Positions 1 through 11,226 of a DNA stretch of 64,000 nt are shown in pieces. This DNA comes from Nicotiana tabacum. Its lineage: Eukaryota; Streptophyta; Magnoliopsida; Solanales; Solanaceae. The position numbers and the translations under genes were made by a program. The stretch spans positions 123,626,997 to 123,690,996 of the forward strand of contig NC_134097.1 in assembly GCF_000715075.1 (NCBI RefSeq), written 5' to 3'. Under the pieces are notes generated by a model that made no database searches, was not told where the DNA came from, and saw only the letters and a program-made list of their open reading frames with translations. Positions within the stretch are counted from its first letter, which is position 1; every line of letters starts with the position of its first letter.

Positions 1-723
1 TATGTGGGCATAGAGAGGTAATTCACACATGCTATCTGGAAAGAAAATGAAACATCATATTTATTGTTGAAAGGATTTTTGGGAAAAGTTAAAATTTTCA
101 AACTTACTCATATTTTTGACGATTTCGGTAATGGATTTGGGCTTTCATTAGTGTACTTGAAAAGCAGAACTGTTTTCAGAAAGCTATGAAAAGGCTGAGC
201 ACTTTATCTCTGAGCTATTTCTTTATTTATTTGCTTTACACTATTATGAACTGCTATTTGGTTATTGATGTTGGACCCGACCTATGTTCCAGCTCATCAC
301 TACTTTCAACCTGAGGTTAGGTTTGTTACTTTTGAGTACATAATGTCGGTTGTACTCATACTACACTTCCTGCACATTGCGTGCAGATCTCGAATGTCGA
401 CGTTGCTGTATTCGATGAGAGTTATATTGGAAGATGTGCATGTGTCCCTGTTGTAGCTGCCTCTTGTTCATGCTGGCCTTAGATTTTAAAACTTTGTTTA
501 TGTACTTTTCAAACAGAAGATGTATTTAATTCATATCGACTTTGTAAATTCTATTCTTAGAAGCTCATGATTTGTACTACCAGTCTTTGAAAGTGTATAA
601 GATTTTAATAATTATCTTATTTAAACTATCTTATGGAATATTGTTGGAATCAGATAGTATAGTTGGCTTACCTAGCGAGTTGGGTTAGGTGCCATCACGA
701 CTAGTGGATTTTGGGTCGTGACA
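1..723 (+). mobile_element. E1 array, first LTR (3' part only)
   Basis: The window opens inside an LTR. The sequence matches the last part of the complete LTR at 8039-11226 (its equivalent starts near 10502) and ends GGTCGTGACA just before a primer-binding site. It holds the U5 end with the conserved stretch around 'acccgacctatgttccagctc'. The short ORF at 265-456 is not conserved as protein among the copies and is not a gene. About 2.46 kb of this LTR should lie left of the window. Confidence 0.9.
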
Positions 724-726
724 TAT

Positions 727-738
727 TGGTATCAGAGC
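727..738 (+). promoter_or_regulatory. Primer-binding site of E1 unit A
   Basis: TGGTATCAGAGC lies three bases after the LTR end CA. It is complementary to the 3' end of plant initiator methionine tRNA (…GCTCTGATACCA), the usual minus-strand primer of Ty3/gypsy chromoviruses. Confidence 0.9.
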
Positions 739-861
739 TCTAGGTTCATAGGTTCTACAAGTCATGAGCAAGTATCTAGTAGAGTCTTGCGGATCGGTAT
801 GATGACGTCCATACCTATTTTCGAGAGGCTACATGGAATTTAGGATATACTTCCCATCTTT

Positions 862-866
862 CTTTC
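862..866 (+). repeat. Target-site duplication of E6, left copy (CTTTC)
   Basis: CTTTC immediately precedes the TGTAG start of E6 and is repeated at 4302-4306. Units B (near 11360-11375) and C (near 18352-18364) keep the uninterrupted site 'tttctttccttatcg', which proves the insertion point. Confidence 0.93.
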
Positions 867-1345
867 TGTAGTGCCCCGAACCTCGGGAGGCTTGGCCGGC
901 ACCCGGTGTCGTACTCGGCCCGAGCATACTACTCTGTAACTGTAGACTCTGGAGGGGTAACCCTCATCTTAGGCCGATGAGGCCATATTCTGAATCATTT
1001 GTAAATAACATTTCTCTCATCTATGGGGTAAACATACCGAAAAGCTCATATATATATATATATATAACTGTAGAGGCTGTTGAGGCCGCCATGAACATCT
1101 ATTGATATACAAACTATACAGGATTGTCTACAAGCCTCTAGAGATAACTGAACTGTACCATAGCCGGGATAGGGCCTCGACCTACCTATCAAACATGTAT
1201 ATATACAATGGACTCCACGGTCTAGACCTAGCAACTCCGAGGAAGTGGAGCTTAGCAACTAAGCTGTTGTTTGACTTTATCTGCTGGGAGGGTCTGTCCA
1301 ACTGTCAATGAAGACCTGCAGGCATGAAATGCAGCGTCCCCGACA
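867..1345 (-). repeat. Inverted LTR-end arm of E6
   Basis: Read on the minus strand this segment aligns along its length with the last 480 bp of the E6 3' LTR (about 3815-4301). Shared blocks include the CCCC(A/G)AACCT end, 'agaggcttgtagaca', 'taagctccac(g/t)tcctc' and 'gcatgaaat.cagc'. The two arms are clearly diverged, so they come from related but different LTRs rather than a recent duplication. A TA microsatellite lies at about 1049-1067. Confidence 0.75.
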
Positions 1346-1379
1346 AATTCGTAAGCTATGAAATAAGGAGGTAGCCTCC

Positions 1380-1475
1380 GTGAAGGTTTTGCGGATAAGC
1401 AAAAATGTGGAAGAGATGACGTGGGAAGCGGAGGAAGAAATGAAGTCTAAATACCCCTACCTATTTCAAACTGAA
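1380..1475 (+). pseudogene. Chromodomain relic, C-terminal end of E6 pol
   Basis: The reading KVLRISKNVEEMTWEAEEEM…KYPYLF matches the end of chromovirus integrases, where KVxW(K/R)…VEEATWE(A/T)E..M…YP.LF forms the last strand and helix of the chromodomain. In an intact element this domain directs insertion to chromatin marked by histone methylation. Only this C-terminal piece is left; sequence upstream is the inverted LTR arm. The open frame runs on to 1715 but shows no further domain. Confidence 0.65.
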
Positions 1476-1740
1476 GATATGGCTCGAGATAGGATGCTAC
1501 ATCACAACTCTATTCAGGCTAGTAGGTCATCAGGTAAGCTCTTATTTTTGACTTTCAGTATTTATGATTTACGGCTGTGTGAGGCAAAGTGTTGTTATTT
1601 AAAGACATTGGCCATGTGTGGCCTGCATAGTATGTTTTCTGGCTGCGTGCAGGTTGGTTTTAGTCTAGTGTACATAGGAGACTCTAGCAAAATTTTCCAA
1701 AGTCTCCAAGAGTAAACATTCGAGGATGAATGTTCCCAAA

Positions 1741-1756
1741 GGGGGGGGGGGGATGA
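1741..1756 (+). promoter_or_regulatory. Polypurine tract of E6 (G run)
   Basis: A run of twelve G followed by GATGA directly precedes the 3' LTR start TGTTACACCC. It is the plus-strand primer site, in the expected place after a 'cattcgaggatgaatgtt' motif that parallels the 'ttcgaggacgaacgttt' found before the other polypurine tracts. Confidence 0.8.
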
Positions 1757-2402
1757 TGTTACACCCTATACTTGCATATGTAAAAGTGTGTCGTAAGCAT
1801 ACTAATGTAGGACTAAAAATGAGATAATATTTGAAAGTATATAAAGTAAGTTAATCATGTTACCTCAGAGGTTACAAATATTGAAGATCATGAACAACAA
1901 GTACAAAGAGAGTTGGAAGGTTCAGAAGCTAAAGAAATGGAAGAAAACAATATTTCGTCGAACGTCGACAAGACGGGAATGTTATAACATATACTTTTGG
2001 GGTGAGACTAGGGTGCTTAACATGATAAGGAGGTTATATTATGAATTAGGTTAGTCGTATTATAGTCGTGTGTTATGTTTTAAAGTCAAGCAAGTTGTGG
2101 AACAAAAGCCGATGAAAGTCATCACAAGTTACATTCATAAGTTTTACTGAAACATTGGGTCAAATGTAACTGCGATTTTCTCCCAATATACTTAGAGTTA
2201 TGGGGTGTTCCACCCATCAAATTGAAGATCTATGAGTCTATTTTCTAACGTATTAAACCGTTTATTAATAAGATATTGGAGTAGATAGATATATGCATTT
2301 TTTCAAGACTGCATAGGTGTTAGGTGACTTGGTTAAATGAGAGCCCCAAAAGAGGCAATTTCGGATCAGCCAAAGACCCATTTAAGGGCTTATCTCCTGC
2401 AA

Positions 2403-2408
2403 TATAAA
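2403..2408 (+). promoter_or_regulatory. TATA box of the E6 LTR promoter
   Basis: TATAAA in the context 'gcaatataaacctcatt' precedes a pyrimidine/CA-rich leader (2430-2540). A GGTAAAT donor-like site follows near 2611. The position inside the LTR fits the U3/R border. Confidence 0.55.
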
Positions 2409-2457
2409 CCTCATTATATATCACAAATAAACAGACCTAAACCCTTGCAAACTTTCT

Positions 2458-2539
2458 CCCAAAAATTACCCACAAACCCTAATTGAATTTCTCTCTCTCC
2501 CAAAAATTACCCACAAACCCTAATTGAATTTCTCTCCCT
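2458..2539 (+). repeat. 41-bp tandem duplication in the E6 LTR leader
   Basis: Two near-identical 41-bp units start CCCAAAAATTACCC at 2458 and at 2499, each ending in 'aattgaatttctctc'. They lie just downstream of the predicted transcription start. Confidence 0.9.
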
Positions 2540-3489
2540 TTCAAGTTCTAATTGGGGGCAAAACCTAGAGTTTGAAGAACCAAGATAAGGGTTGAGTTAT
2601 CCAACAAAGAAGGTAAATTTACTGCTCTCTTTCATCCATTTTTTCTGTTGTAAATTCATAGTAAGTCATTCTATACTTGTAAGAACTTACGGGACGGTGA
2701 TCGGAACCGTGAGTTCGAGTTATTCACTTGTAGCGGATTGTTTTGTGTTGTTATTGGGCTACGCATTTTACTACTATTTTTTGGAGTTTTGGAGGAGTAA
2801 GTTTGTGGAGAAACACCATATAGATGTAGGGTGTTGGGCTGGTAGTTCGTCGTAATATTTCCGGGTCGTTTGACACTACTACGATGGTCGTTTTGTGTAT
2901 GAAGAGATTGCGGTGTGTTGGGCTGTTTTGTAGTATTTTATGGTGTATATAAGGCTGGAAATTAATGTATATATGTTATTGTTGTTGTGTTCTTATGTTG
3001 TTGGTGTTATCTTGAATTTGGAGGAAGTAAGGATTATAGGGGAGATGCTGCCCATTTTTATACAAAATAAGCTTATCGTTCGTTGTGCGATAGTTGTAAC
3101 TTTCGCAACTTAACGATATTATTATTATCGTTGTTGTAGATTAAGGTGTGAAGAGGTGATTTCAACTTGGTGATTGGAAAGATTGTAATAAGGTATGTTA
3201 AGGCTAAGCCCTTCCTTTATTTTGGCATGATCTCGTAACTACATGTGTTTGATAACGAGGCATAAAGAGAAGTTCATACTCCAGAATTTATATACATTAC
3301 CCTAGTTTCATAAGTTACACTATTCTCCTTTATCAGGACTTTATATTCAATTGAGTATTATCTTCTTCCAGTCAAGAGAGCAGGGGGCCTATATATATAT
3401 ACAGTATTACAATATTTTCACCACCATCGAGCTATAATCGATGGGCAGGCCCCTATTGGGAAACCTCTAATCAGATGGTAAGTTATATA

Positions 3490-3635
3490 CCGAGCCTACT
3501 GTGGCTAAGCGCTTATGAGCGAGCCTAAAATAGCTGAGATACAGAGCCTAGTATGGCTGAGTGTTTATGAGCGAGCCTACTACGGCAGAGCAGTTACATA
3601 TTCCGAGCCTTATAGGGCCGAGCATTTATTTTACT
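3490..3635 (+). repeat. Degenerate 'GAGCCTA..GGC(T/A)GAG' tandem repeat in E6 LTR
   Basis: The words GAGCCTA, 'ctgagtg/ctaagcg' and 'tttatgagc' recur four to five times at roughly 35-50 bp spacing. Analogous 'ggccgaggg' repeats occur in the same LTR region of E1, E4 and E5. Confidence 0.7.
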
Positions 3636-4301
3636 TACTATATTGAGAGAGTTGAGTCAGTATAAGCAGGTAAGCATATCTTCATATCATCTTTGACTCC
3701 CAGTTGCTTTCAGTTATTATGTTATCAGTTCAGTTTTAGCTTTCGATTATTTTATTGCCTTACATACTCGGTACATTTTTTCATACTGACGTCCCTTTTC
3801 TGGGGGTGCTGTATTTCATGCATGCAGGTTCAAACAAACGGACGAGTAGACCTCCTCAGTAGGTATGACCAGAGTTTAGCCTGATCGGTAAGCTCCACGT
3901 CCTCCGTAGTTGTCGGGTCTAAAGTTTTGTGTACATCTTATGTATATATGTTATGGGTAGGTCGGGGCCTTATTCCGATCACAGTACATCCATCAGTAGA
4001 GGCTTGTAGACATATCATGTTAGTTAGTGTAGTATGTTGGGCTTGTAGGTCTTATATGTATATTTTGTTGGTTTGTCAGTTGTAGTAGTTATGACGGTCT
4101 TATCGGCCCAACTTTATAATGATGTTTAGTCAGCATTAGTTTCCGTTCAGTTTTATATTTTGCTTCGCAATTTTTCTTGCAATGTGTCCCCATGGCCAAA
4201 GTATGACATTATATGTTCAGAGTCCCTTAGTCGCAACTTGGTACGTAAGGTTAGGTGAGGCACCAGGTACCGGTCTCGCCCCTCAGGTTTGGGGCGTGAC
4301 A

Positions 4302-4306
4302 CTTTC
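4302..4306 (+). repeat. Target-site duplication of E6, right copy (CTTTC)
   Basis: CTTTC follows the terminal CA of E6 and pairs with 862-866. Confidence 0.93.
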
Positions 4307-7300
4307 CTTATCGTGCAACATTAATTCAGCTTGAAGCGTAATCCTTTGAATTCCTTTCATGCATTCGTATGCGCACTTGAGCGCTTGGTAATAACTGTGC
4401 ATCAACGGCTTGTGATTCCCTGGATGAGGTGCGAGATGTGATTTATGTGTGTTAATGATGGGCCAGTTTGGAGGACTTGAGGCTGAGTTTTGACTGTAGC
4501 TTGAGCACTGAAGTGTTGATTGTGTGAGCATATGCTTTTGGATTTATATGTCCGGAAGTGTCCCTATTAGTGGAATTTGTGGCTGGATGGCTATGTGATG
4601 AGTATAATGTGACTATGAGATGTGTTCATATGATTTGAATGTGATGAGAAGGGTTTGCTTGAGGTATAGAAAGAACTATTTGGTACTTGATTTCCATCTT
4701 GATTTGATGTATAGTCTCGAATTATGAGTGTGTTAAAGGATCCTTTTCATGTTGTTTAGTTGAGGAGTGGAGTAGATTTTCATGTCGTGATATAAGTTCA
4801 GACTCAAGAAGATTAAGTGGTTGCATAATAGTTATGATTGTGGTAGGGTATAGAAAGATGTCAGTTTGAGGCTAAGCAGGCGGGTTATCTCCTATGAGAT
4901 GTCCTGAGGTTATGTGATCCTTATATTGTTTTGTTGAAAGTTCTATTTTATTAGTGAATTATATGTAGTGTAATTTGAGTTTGGATCGCTTGTGAAAGTT
5001 GGCTTGATTGTTACGAGGATGAATACGAGATTTGCAAATAATTTGAGGTATTATATGGTTTGTGTTACATGAGCTTAGGAAGGATTTAGTTGAATCCTAT
5101 TGCGGTGTTATGCCAGTATGGGGGTGGCTATTGTAAGTTATCAGACGCTTTATTCCTTGGCTTCGAGCCAAATGGGGGAGTCTGCTATCGACGGGTTGAT
5201 TGCACGGTTATGTGTTGTATTGGTTTCAATTTGAGGTATACTGGTGAATTAGTTGTGTCTTGTAGAGGTCGAGATCGGGGGTGACTTGAGTAAAGGAAAT
5301 TTTGGATAAGGGTTGTATTATGCTTTATGGGTATATGAGAAACATTGGATGTTTGAGTTGTTATTTGTAAAGGATGTAGCGTGCATGGAGTAGGGATTCA
5401 CTCAGTTGCTTAGAAGAGTAGATTGCATTCTTGAGTGTTATTGTGCTAATAGGGCATAGGTCGTTCGATTCGTTTGATCACTTTAATTGAAATCTGAGTA
5501 GAGTGGAAAACTCTCAAGAATGGTTCTAATGGATGCAAGATCTAAATGTGGCAATTGAAAATTTTGCGGATTTGTACATGGCTTGAATCGGAGGGTTATA
5601 TTGGATGGTGTCGAGATTCGCAGTATTTCTATATCATTGTGGATTCTACATTTCAGTATCAGGAAGGTAAAATGAACAGTTTTAAACTCACAGAAGGTCT
5701 CTTTAGAGTGAGTATCTTAATTGTGGTACTTGTGTGGTTCTTAAAAGAGTATTTAGCCACTTATGAGCCTTAGGGCGGTGTGGTTTTATGCTTGGGTCTC
5801 GTGTGGTGAGTCTTGGTTAAGGATTATGGTATTACGACGAGGAGAAGTATCAATTTGAAGACAATTCAGAATGAACTAGGAGAGTTAGGATAGTTTGGTA
5901 ACAGGTTGGATAGCATGGTAACAGATGCGATTGGCTCTTTTGGCCTTATGATGTAGTGAGTTTCTACAGGTGTTTTGTGGCGATACTCTTAGGTTTCGAC
6001 GACCTGCGTAGCTTGGTTGAGTTAGAGGGATTCAGTCCCGACAGTTCGATTTTATGCAAATGGGATTCAGAGAGTTCTTGATGGATTCTACCACGGTTAG
6101 AGATGTATATTTCCTACTGGCGTGTGGAGCATGTGATGTATACTGATTTTCTCCTGGATGAGATCAAATGGAAAGTTCTTGGCTAATTAAGTATGCAATT
6201 TCTTGTGACTCGGAGTGGATTATGAAGTTCTCGTATTAATCATAGGATGCCATGGTATATGTGGTGTATGGTTTGGGATCGAGATTGCCATGTGCAAGGT
6301 CAAGATTTAGTTTTGAAATGAATGTCATGAGTCCTTAGGCAGCATGAGCTGTTTCAGATGACTAGATAAATGACATTACTATTGGTATGGCTTGATGTGA
6401 GTATACATTTCAGAAGGGGCGATGTGTTTTGATTTATGGATACTTCATTGGTATTGTGGTGCTCTCCTAGTTGTTCGACTACTGATGTTCAAATTTTGCT
6501 TTGTGACACAGAAGAATTATAGAAATATTCCTTGTGGGATGATCCCGTATTGGAGAAGTGTTAGGCATTCAGGCGATGGAGTTGAGATCCAATATGGTGA
6601 TTCCTGTGTTCTACGGATTTGGAGACTTGGAGTTCTCATGAGTAGATTGTTTCGTGGTTATGGACTGTGAAACGTAGCCAAGGTTAGTCAGAAGATAGTA
6701 TGTGTTGTGATTCAGTTATTGTGGACTTTCGGAGGGTTCTCTATCAATTGTTGGTGACCATAGTTAATTTGGGTTTCATTGGTAGGCCCAATATGGATGC
6801 GTATTCTGCACCAGGTCGGATTTGTTGACTCTGAACTGCTATTGTTAAGGGATGTGCCATTCAGTTGTTGTTGAGCCTATTCGTGTTCTGAAATGATCTA
6901 TGAGTTACCCTTCTATGCTACGAGGAGTTGTGATTCATTGGTTATACGCACATATGGTGTGGTACTATTTGAGCTTTATAGAGGAATTAGAATGAGATGA
7001 GTATTTAGGGTATTGCATTATTGACTGCGCGTTGGCTATATTCTTTCTGGATTATAGTATTGTGTTATTTGCTCTCTGTGGTTATGGTAATACACTTGGG
7101 TACTTGATGTTGAATTTCGCGTGGCTATTGATTTTGAGCAAGGCAGCTCGAGGTATATAATATGGACCAGCGTTCGGATGGGTCATGCATTGCAGCGAAG
7201 TTATGTTGAGATATGATCCTTTGTGTTGGATTCATGTGTTTTGGTTCTACGGTGTGTGCTAGGCTCTTAGCATGACGTTGTGATGGTACTTTTTAAGTTG

Positions 7301-8026
7301 GAGGGACGGTCCTCTCATTTTAGGCATTTTCAGGATTGAGTACATTTGGAATGTTGCTTATTGGTGCACGTATTGCACGGGTTGTGGCTTTAGATTTTTA
7401 CTTAGGTGCCATGCCACTAGAGTGGTCGTGTTGGATGAGATGAGGTCGTTGGACCTAGAATGAATGCTTTTGGATTCGATTACAGCATGGTTGGAAGGAT
7501 AATATCGAAAGTTGGTTTGGAATTTTGCTATAGTTCTTGTTGAAGGAGAGGGAGCTCCATGACTTGTTGATCTGGCAAATAGTTATGAGTTTATGCGTGT
7601 TTCTTTCATCGTTGGCAGTATATGAGGGTGTTAGAATGAGGCTTTGTCTGATAAGAGGTTTATTACCGGCATTGGGTTGTTTTGAGCAGCTGTTGTGATT
7701 AGAAATTACCGCTATGAGTGTTTGAGTTATGTGGTATATCATGTGATTTCATCTTGGGTTATGACTATGGTTTGATTCAGCTTGTTCAGACTTATAGAAT
7801 GTGTAGATGCGAGATTCTGATCTTATAGAAAATTTCGGATGTAGAAGTTGGATTCTAAGGCTTATGACTAGGTTGGATTAAGAAATTTCAGTTATGTTGT
7901 GTTATAAGACCTATATGGGATAGGTTGATATGGGATCACCCCCGGGTATGTGCATGGTAAGGTTACACGGCGATTTGATGGCTTTTGGAACAACTCTGGG
8001 CACGTTCGAAGGCGAACATATGTTTT

Positions 8027-8038
8027 AGTGGGGGTGGA
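8027..8038 (+). promoter_or_regulatory. Polypurine tract of E1 unit A
   Basis: The purine-rich stretch AGTGGGGGTGGA abuts the LTR start TGTAACGACC. The equivalent in unit B is 15059-15070. Confidence 0.8.
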
Positions 8039-9103
8039 TGTAACGACCCGACCGGTCATTTTGAGCATTTACACTTTACTTGGTTGTTTGAGGGCATGAG
8101 TAGCTCCGTATGAAGTATTATGACTTATGTGAATCGTCGGTTTTGGTTTTCAGGTTATTCAGAATTGATTTAGAAGAATGATTCTCATGTAGAAGCTTTA
8201 AATTTGAAAGGTGTGACCAAGTGTGGACTTTTAGTATTTGACCTCGGATTGGATTTCTAATGGTTCCGTTGGCTCCATTGGGTGATTTTGTACTTATGAG
8301 CGCATCCAGATTGTGATTTGGAGGTCCGTAATAGAATTTGGCTTGAAATAGCGAAAGTTGGAATTTTTAAAAGCTTGATCGGGAGTGGACCTTTTGATAT
8401 CAGGGTCGGATTTCTATTCTGGAAGTTGAAGCAGGTCTGTAATATAAAATGTGACTTGTGTGTAAAATTTGAGGTCAATCGGACGTGATTTGATAGGTTT
8501 CGGCATCGGTTGTGGAAGTTTGAAGTTTCAAGTTCAATGATTTAGAATTGAGGTGTGATTCGTCGTTTCGATATTGTCATGTGTGTTTTGAGGCCTCGAG
8601 TAAGTCCCTATTATGATATGAGACTTTTGGTATGTTTGAATAGGGTCCCGAGGGTCTCGGGTAAGTTTCAGATAGATTTGAGTTGTGTTGCGCTCGTTTT
8701 GATGTTTCGACGTTGTTTCTTCAAGCATAAATAGTAATACATTAAGCAAATGAGCTCTGATTTCTATTTTTATTGAAACATTAGATCTGTATCATAATTA
8801 CAGAGCCATAGCAAAAAAATCATCGAATTTGGACATCGTATGAGAATTTTATGGACATTTTACTATGAATTGGGTTGCCAGATTTTTCATAATAATTACG
8901 AAATTGCCACTAAGTTCGTATTTAAAAATCTGCATTATTTCCAAATATTGAAACCAACATATCTCCTTCAATATAAGGTCAAATCGAGTGATTCAAGAGC
9001 CTAACTTGACTAAAATTTTACAAGAAATCTATTGGAGGCATCGAGAGCGAGTCTCGGGAAGGTTTGGCATGAGAAGCAAGGCAGAATATCTGGCAGAAAA
9101 ATT

Positions 9104-9110
9104 TATAAAA
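9104..9110 (+). promoter_or_regulatory. TATA box of the E1 LTR
   Basis: TATAAAA follows 'ggcagaaaaatt'. The copies at 16103-16110 and 21152-21158 keep it. The GGCAGAA-plus-TATA arrangement recurs in E2-E5, and a GGTAAGT-like site follows about 85-90 bp later. Confidence 0.6.
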
Positions 9111-9702
9111 TAAGAATTTGTTCATTTGGTCATATTTTGAGATGGAGAGCTCGGATTTAGGCGATTTTGTAGGCGATTTTGAGCATATGGATTGGGATAA
9201 GTGTTCTCTACTTGGTTTTGGTTATATTTCAAGAATCTATCTTCATTTTTGGCATTTAATTGATGATTTCAAAGTGAATTTTAGGGAATTTTTGCCTAAA
9301 GTTTCATAAAGTAAAATTTTATGTTTTGAACACCGATTCGGAGCCGAAATTGGATGAAATTAGTATGGTTGGACTCATAATTGAATAAGTTATCGGATTT
9401 TGTGAGTTTTGTCGAGTTCCGAGATGCGGGCCCAGGTTGATCTTTTTGGCCGATTTTGGGCTTTTGATTAAAAATTCAATATTTTTCGATTGGGATTGGT
9501 TCCTTTAGCATTGTTTGATGTATTTGAGTTATTTTTTGGTTAGTTTAAAGCCGTTCGAAGGTCGGAACGCGCGAGATGGCATTTTTGGAGTATCGCTTGG
9601 CTTGCTTGGTGTTGGAATCGGCTTGTTTAAGATAAGTAACTCTTCTAAACTTAGCTCTGAGGGTATGAAACCCCAAATTATGTGTTGTGTGATTGGAATT
9701 GA

Positions 9703-9760
9703 GTTGACACACATGCTAGGTGACGGGCGTGTGGGCGTGCACCTTGTGAATTGTGACTCT
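9703..9760 (+). promoter_or_regulatory. Conserved LTR block I (CATGCTAGGTGACG…GTGTGGGCGTG)
   Basis: This block recurs at 16692-16750 and 21757-21810 in E1, and in recognisable form in E4 (38083-38150) and E5 (58231-58290), although the surrounding LTRs barely align. A shorter form ('gcgaggtgacgagtgcgtg') is in E2 near 24038. Its function is unknown; it lies in the transcribed part of the LTR. Confidence 0.6.
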
Positions 9761-10248
9761 GTTGTTTCCCTGACACTATTTAATGCCCCTAGTTGTTTGG
9801 TATTTGTGTTTTCACCATGTGATTAATTAATTGAGCTGCCAATCATGCTAGATGTTATGTTTAGGCTTTATGCTGATATTGTTAGGATCCATAGTGGTCG
9901 TTTCTTACTGTCACCTCACTGATTTTATTGATATTTCATACTTAGTCATATTCATACATTCATATCATATCTCAGTCTCAGTTGTTATTTATTGATACAT
10001 GATATCATTGTTGTCGGGCTAGTTTTCTGACATTGAGAGCCCGATAGACTGGAGAGATTGATGACTGAGTGAGGCCGAGGGCTTGATTGCGAGGATATTG
10101 ATGGGATCAAGCTGCACGCCGAAGCATGTTTTATTGATTTATGCTTGAGTGAGGCCGGGGGCCTAATTGTGAGGATATTTGTAGTATAGGGTTACATGTC
10201 ACAACATGTGTTATTGATTTATGCCATAATTGGCTTGTTATAGCGATT

Positions 10249-10300
10249 GGGCTGAAGGAGCCCCTTCGGAGTCTACACACCCCCAATGAGCGTAGGTACC
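10249..10300 (+). promoter_or_regulatory. Conserved LTR block II (GGAGCCCCTCCGGAGTC)
   Basis: The block reads GGGCTG-AAGGAGCCCC(T/A)(T/C)CGGAGTC, then a 'cacacccccagtgagcg' box and GTAGGTACC. Copies occur at 17237-17288 and 22299-22351 (E1), 38602-38650 and 46645-46690 (E4) and 58732-58790 (E5). GGAG/CTCC and GGGCT/AGCCC can pair as a small hairpin. It is the best conserved non-coding string shared by these LTR families. Confidence 0.7.
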
Positions 10301-11226
10301 TACTGAGTGCGAGTGTCGAGTAACGAGTGATTGGGAGGACTAAGTACTGTGAGGAATGAGTGAATTGATACTCTGAGAGTATGTATATGGTTTTATTACT
10401 GAGTCGCATCACATTTGACATGCACATGACATAAAGGCATAGAGATGCATTTTCCTCATGCTGTACGGAATCACGTCACTTATAACTTTTTACATAAATT
10501 GATATGTGGGCATAGAGAGGTAATTCCACATGCTATCTAGAAATAAAATGAAATATCATATTTACTGTTGAAAGGATTTTTGGGAAAAGTTATAGTTTTC
10601 AAACTTACTCATATTCTTGACGATTTTGGTAAAGGATATGGGCTTTCATTGGTATATTTAAAAAGTGGAACTATTTTCAGAAATCTATGAAAAGAATGAG
10701 CACTTTATCTCTAAGCTATTTCTTTATTTATTTACTTTACACTGTTCTGAACTGCTATTTGGTTATTAATGTTGTACCCGACCTATGTTCCAACTCGTCA
10801 CTACTTTCAACCTGAGGTTAGGATAGTTACTTTTTGAGTACATGGGGTCGGTTGTACTCATACTACATTTCCTGCACATTGCATGCAAATCTTGGATGCC
10901 GACATTGTTGTGTTCGATGAGAGTTGGATTGGAAGATTTTCATGCGTCCCTGTTGTAGCTGCTTCTTGTTCATGGTAGCCTTAGATTTTAAAACTCTGTT
11001 TATGTACTTTTCAAATAGAAGATGTATTTAATTTATATCGGCTTTGTAAATTCTATTCTTAGAAGCTCATAATTTGTACTACAAGTCCTTGAAAATCTAT
11101 ATGATTTAGATATTTCTCTTATTTAAATTGTCTTATGGAATATTGTTGGAATTGGATAGTATAGTTGGCTTACCTAGAGGTTTAGGTTAGGTGCCATCAC
11201 GACTAGTGGATTTCTGGGTCGTGACA

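Larger units (their letters stand above)
867..4301 (+). mobile_element. E6: rearranged chromovirus insertion in E1 unit A
   Basis: A 3.4-kb insertion begins TGTAGTGCCCCGAACC, ends GGGGCGTGACA and is flanked by CTTTC duplications; the empty site is seen in units B and C. From left to right it has an inverted, diverged copy of an LTR 3' end (867 to about 1345), a chromodomain relic (about 1380-1475), a 3' untranslated stretch, a G-rich polypurine tract and a full 3' LTR (1757-4301). A normal 5' LTR, primer-binding site, gag and most of pol are missing. The LTR family differs from E1-E5 (start TGTTACACCC). Either the element was rearranged before insertion, or later recombination with an inverted relative removed its left part. 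Confidence 0.85.
1757..4301 (+). mobile_element. E6 3' LTR
   Basis: A 2545-bp LTR runs from TGTTACACCC to GGGGCGTGACA. It holds a TATA at 2403, a 41-bp tandem duplication, a GAGCC-type tandem repeat (about 3490-3635) and a conserved plant-LTR end resembling the inverted CCCC-rich end at 867. No coding content is apparent. Confidence 0.85.
724..8038 (+). mobile_element. E1 unit A internal domain (non-coding, split by E6)
   Basis: This is the internal region between two E1 LTRs, about 3.9 kb once the E6 insertion (867-4301 plus one target duplication) is removed. No gag zinc knuckle, protease, RT, RNase H, integrase or chromodomain can be read in any frame, and stops are frequent. It ends in the purine tract before the next LTR and carries the family's 'gggcacgttcga' pre-tract motif near 7998. 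Such a gene-less, long internal domain fits a LARD (large retrotransposon derivative), moved by proteins of a partner element. Units B and C are close copies. Its 5' part recurs in E5 and its 3' part in E2. Small ORFs at 5546-5773 and 6422-6670 recur in all units but differ by many amino-acid changes. Confidence 0.85.
8039..11226 (+). mobile_element. E1 second LTR (complete)
   Basis: A 3188-bp LTR starts TGTAACGACCCGACCGG and ends GGTCGTGACA, with a purine tract before it and a primer-binding site after it. Features in order: TATA at 9104, donor-like GGATAAGT near 9194, a conserved 'acatgctaggtgacgggcg' block near 9711, duplicated 'gtgaggccg.ggg' units (10060-10215) and the conserved GGAGCCCC block near 10258. 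It serves both as 3' LTR of unit A and 5' LTR of unit B, so the units are truly tandem. Confidence 0.93.

Noticed and set aside
1049..1067. TA run as a functional TATA promoter
   Set aside because: A simple microsatellite inside the inverted LTR arm without promoter context.
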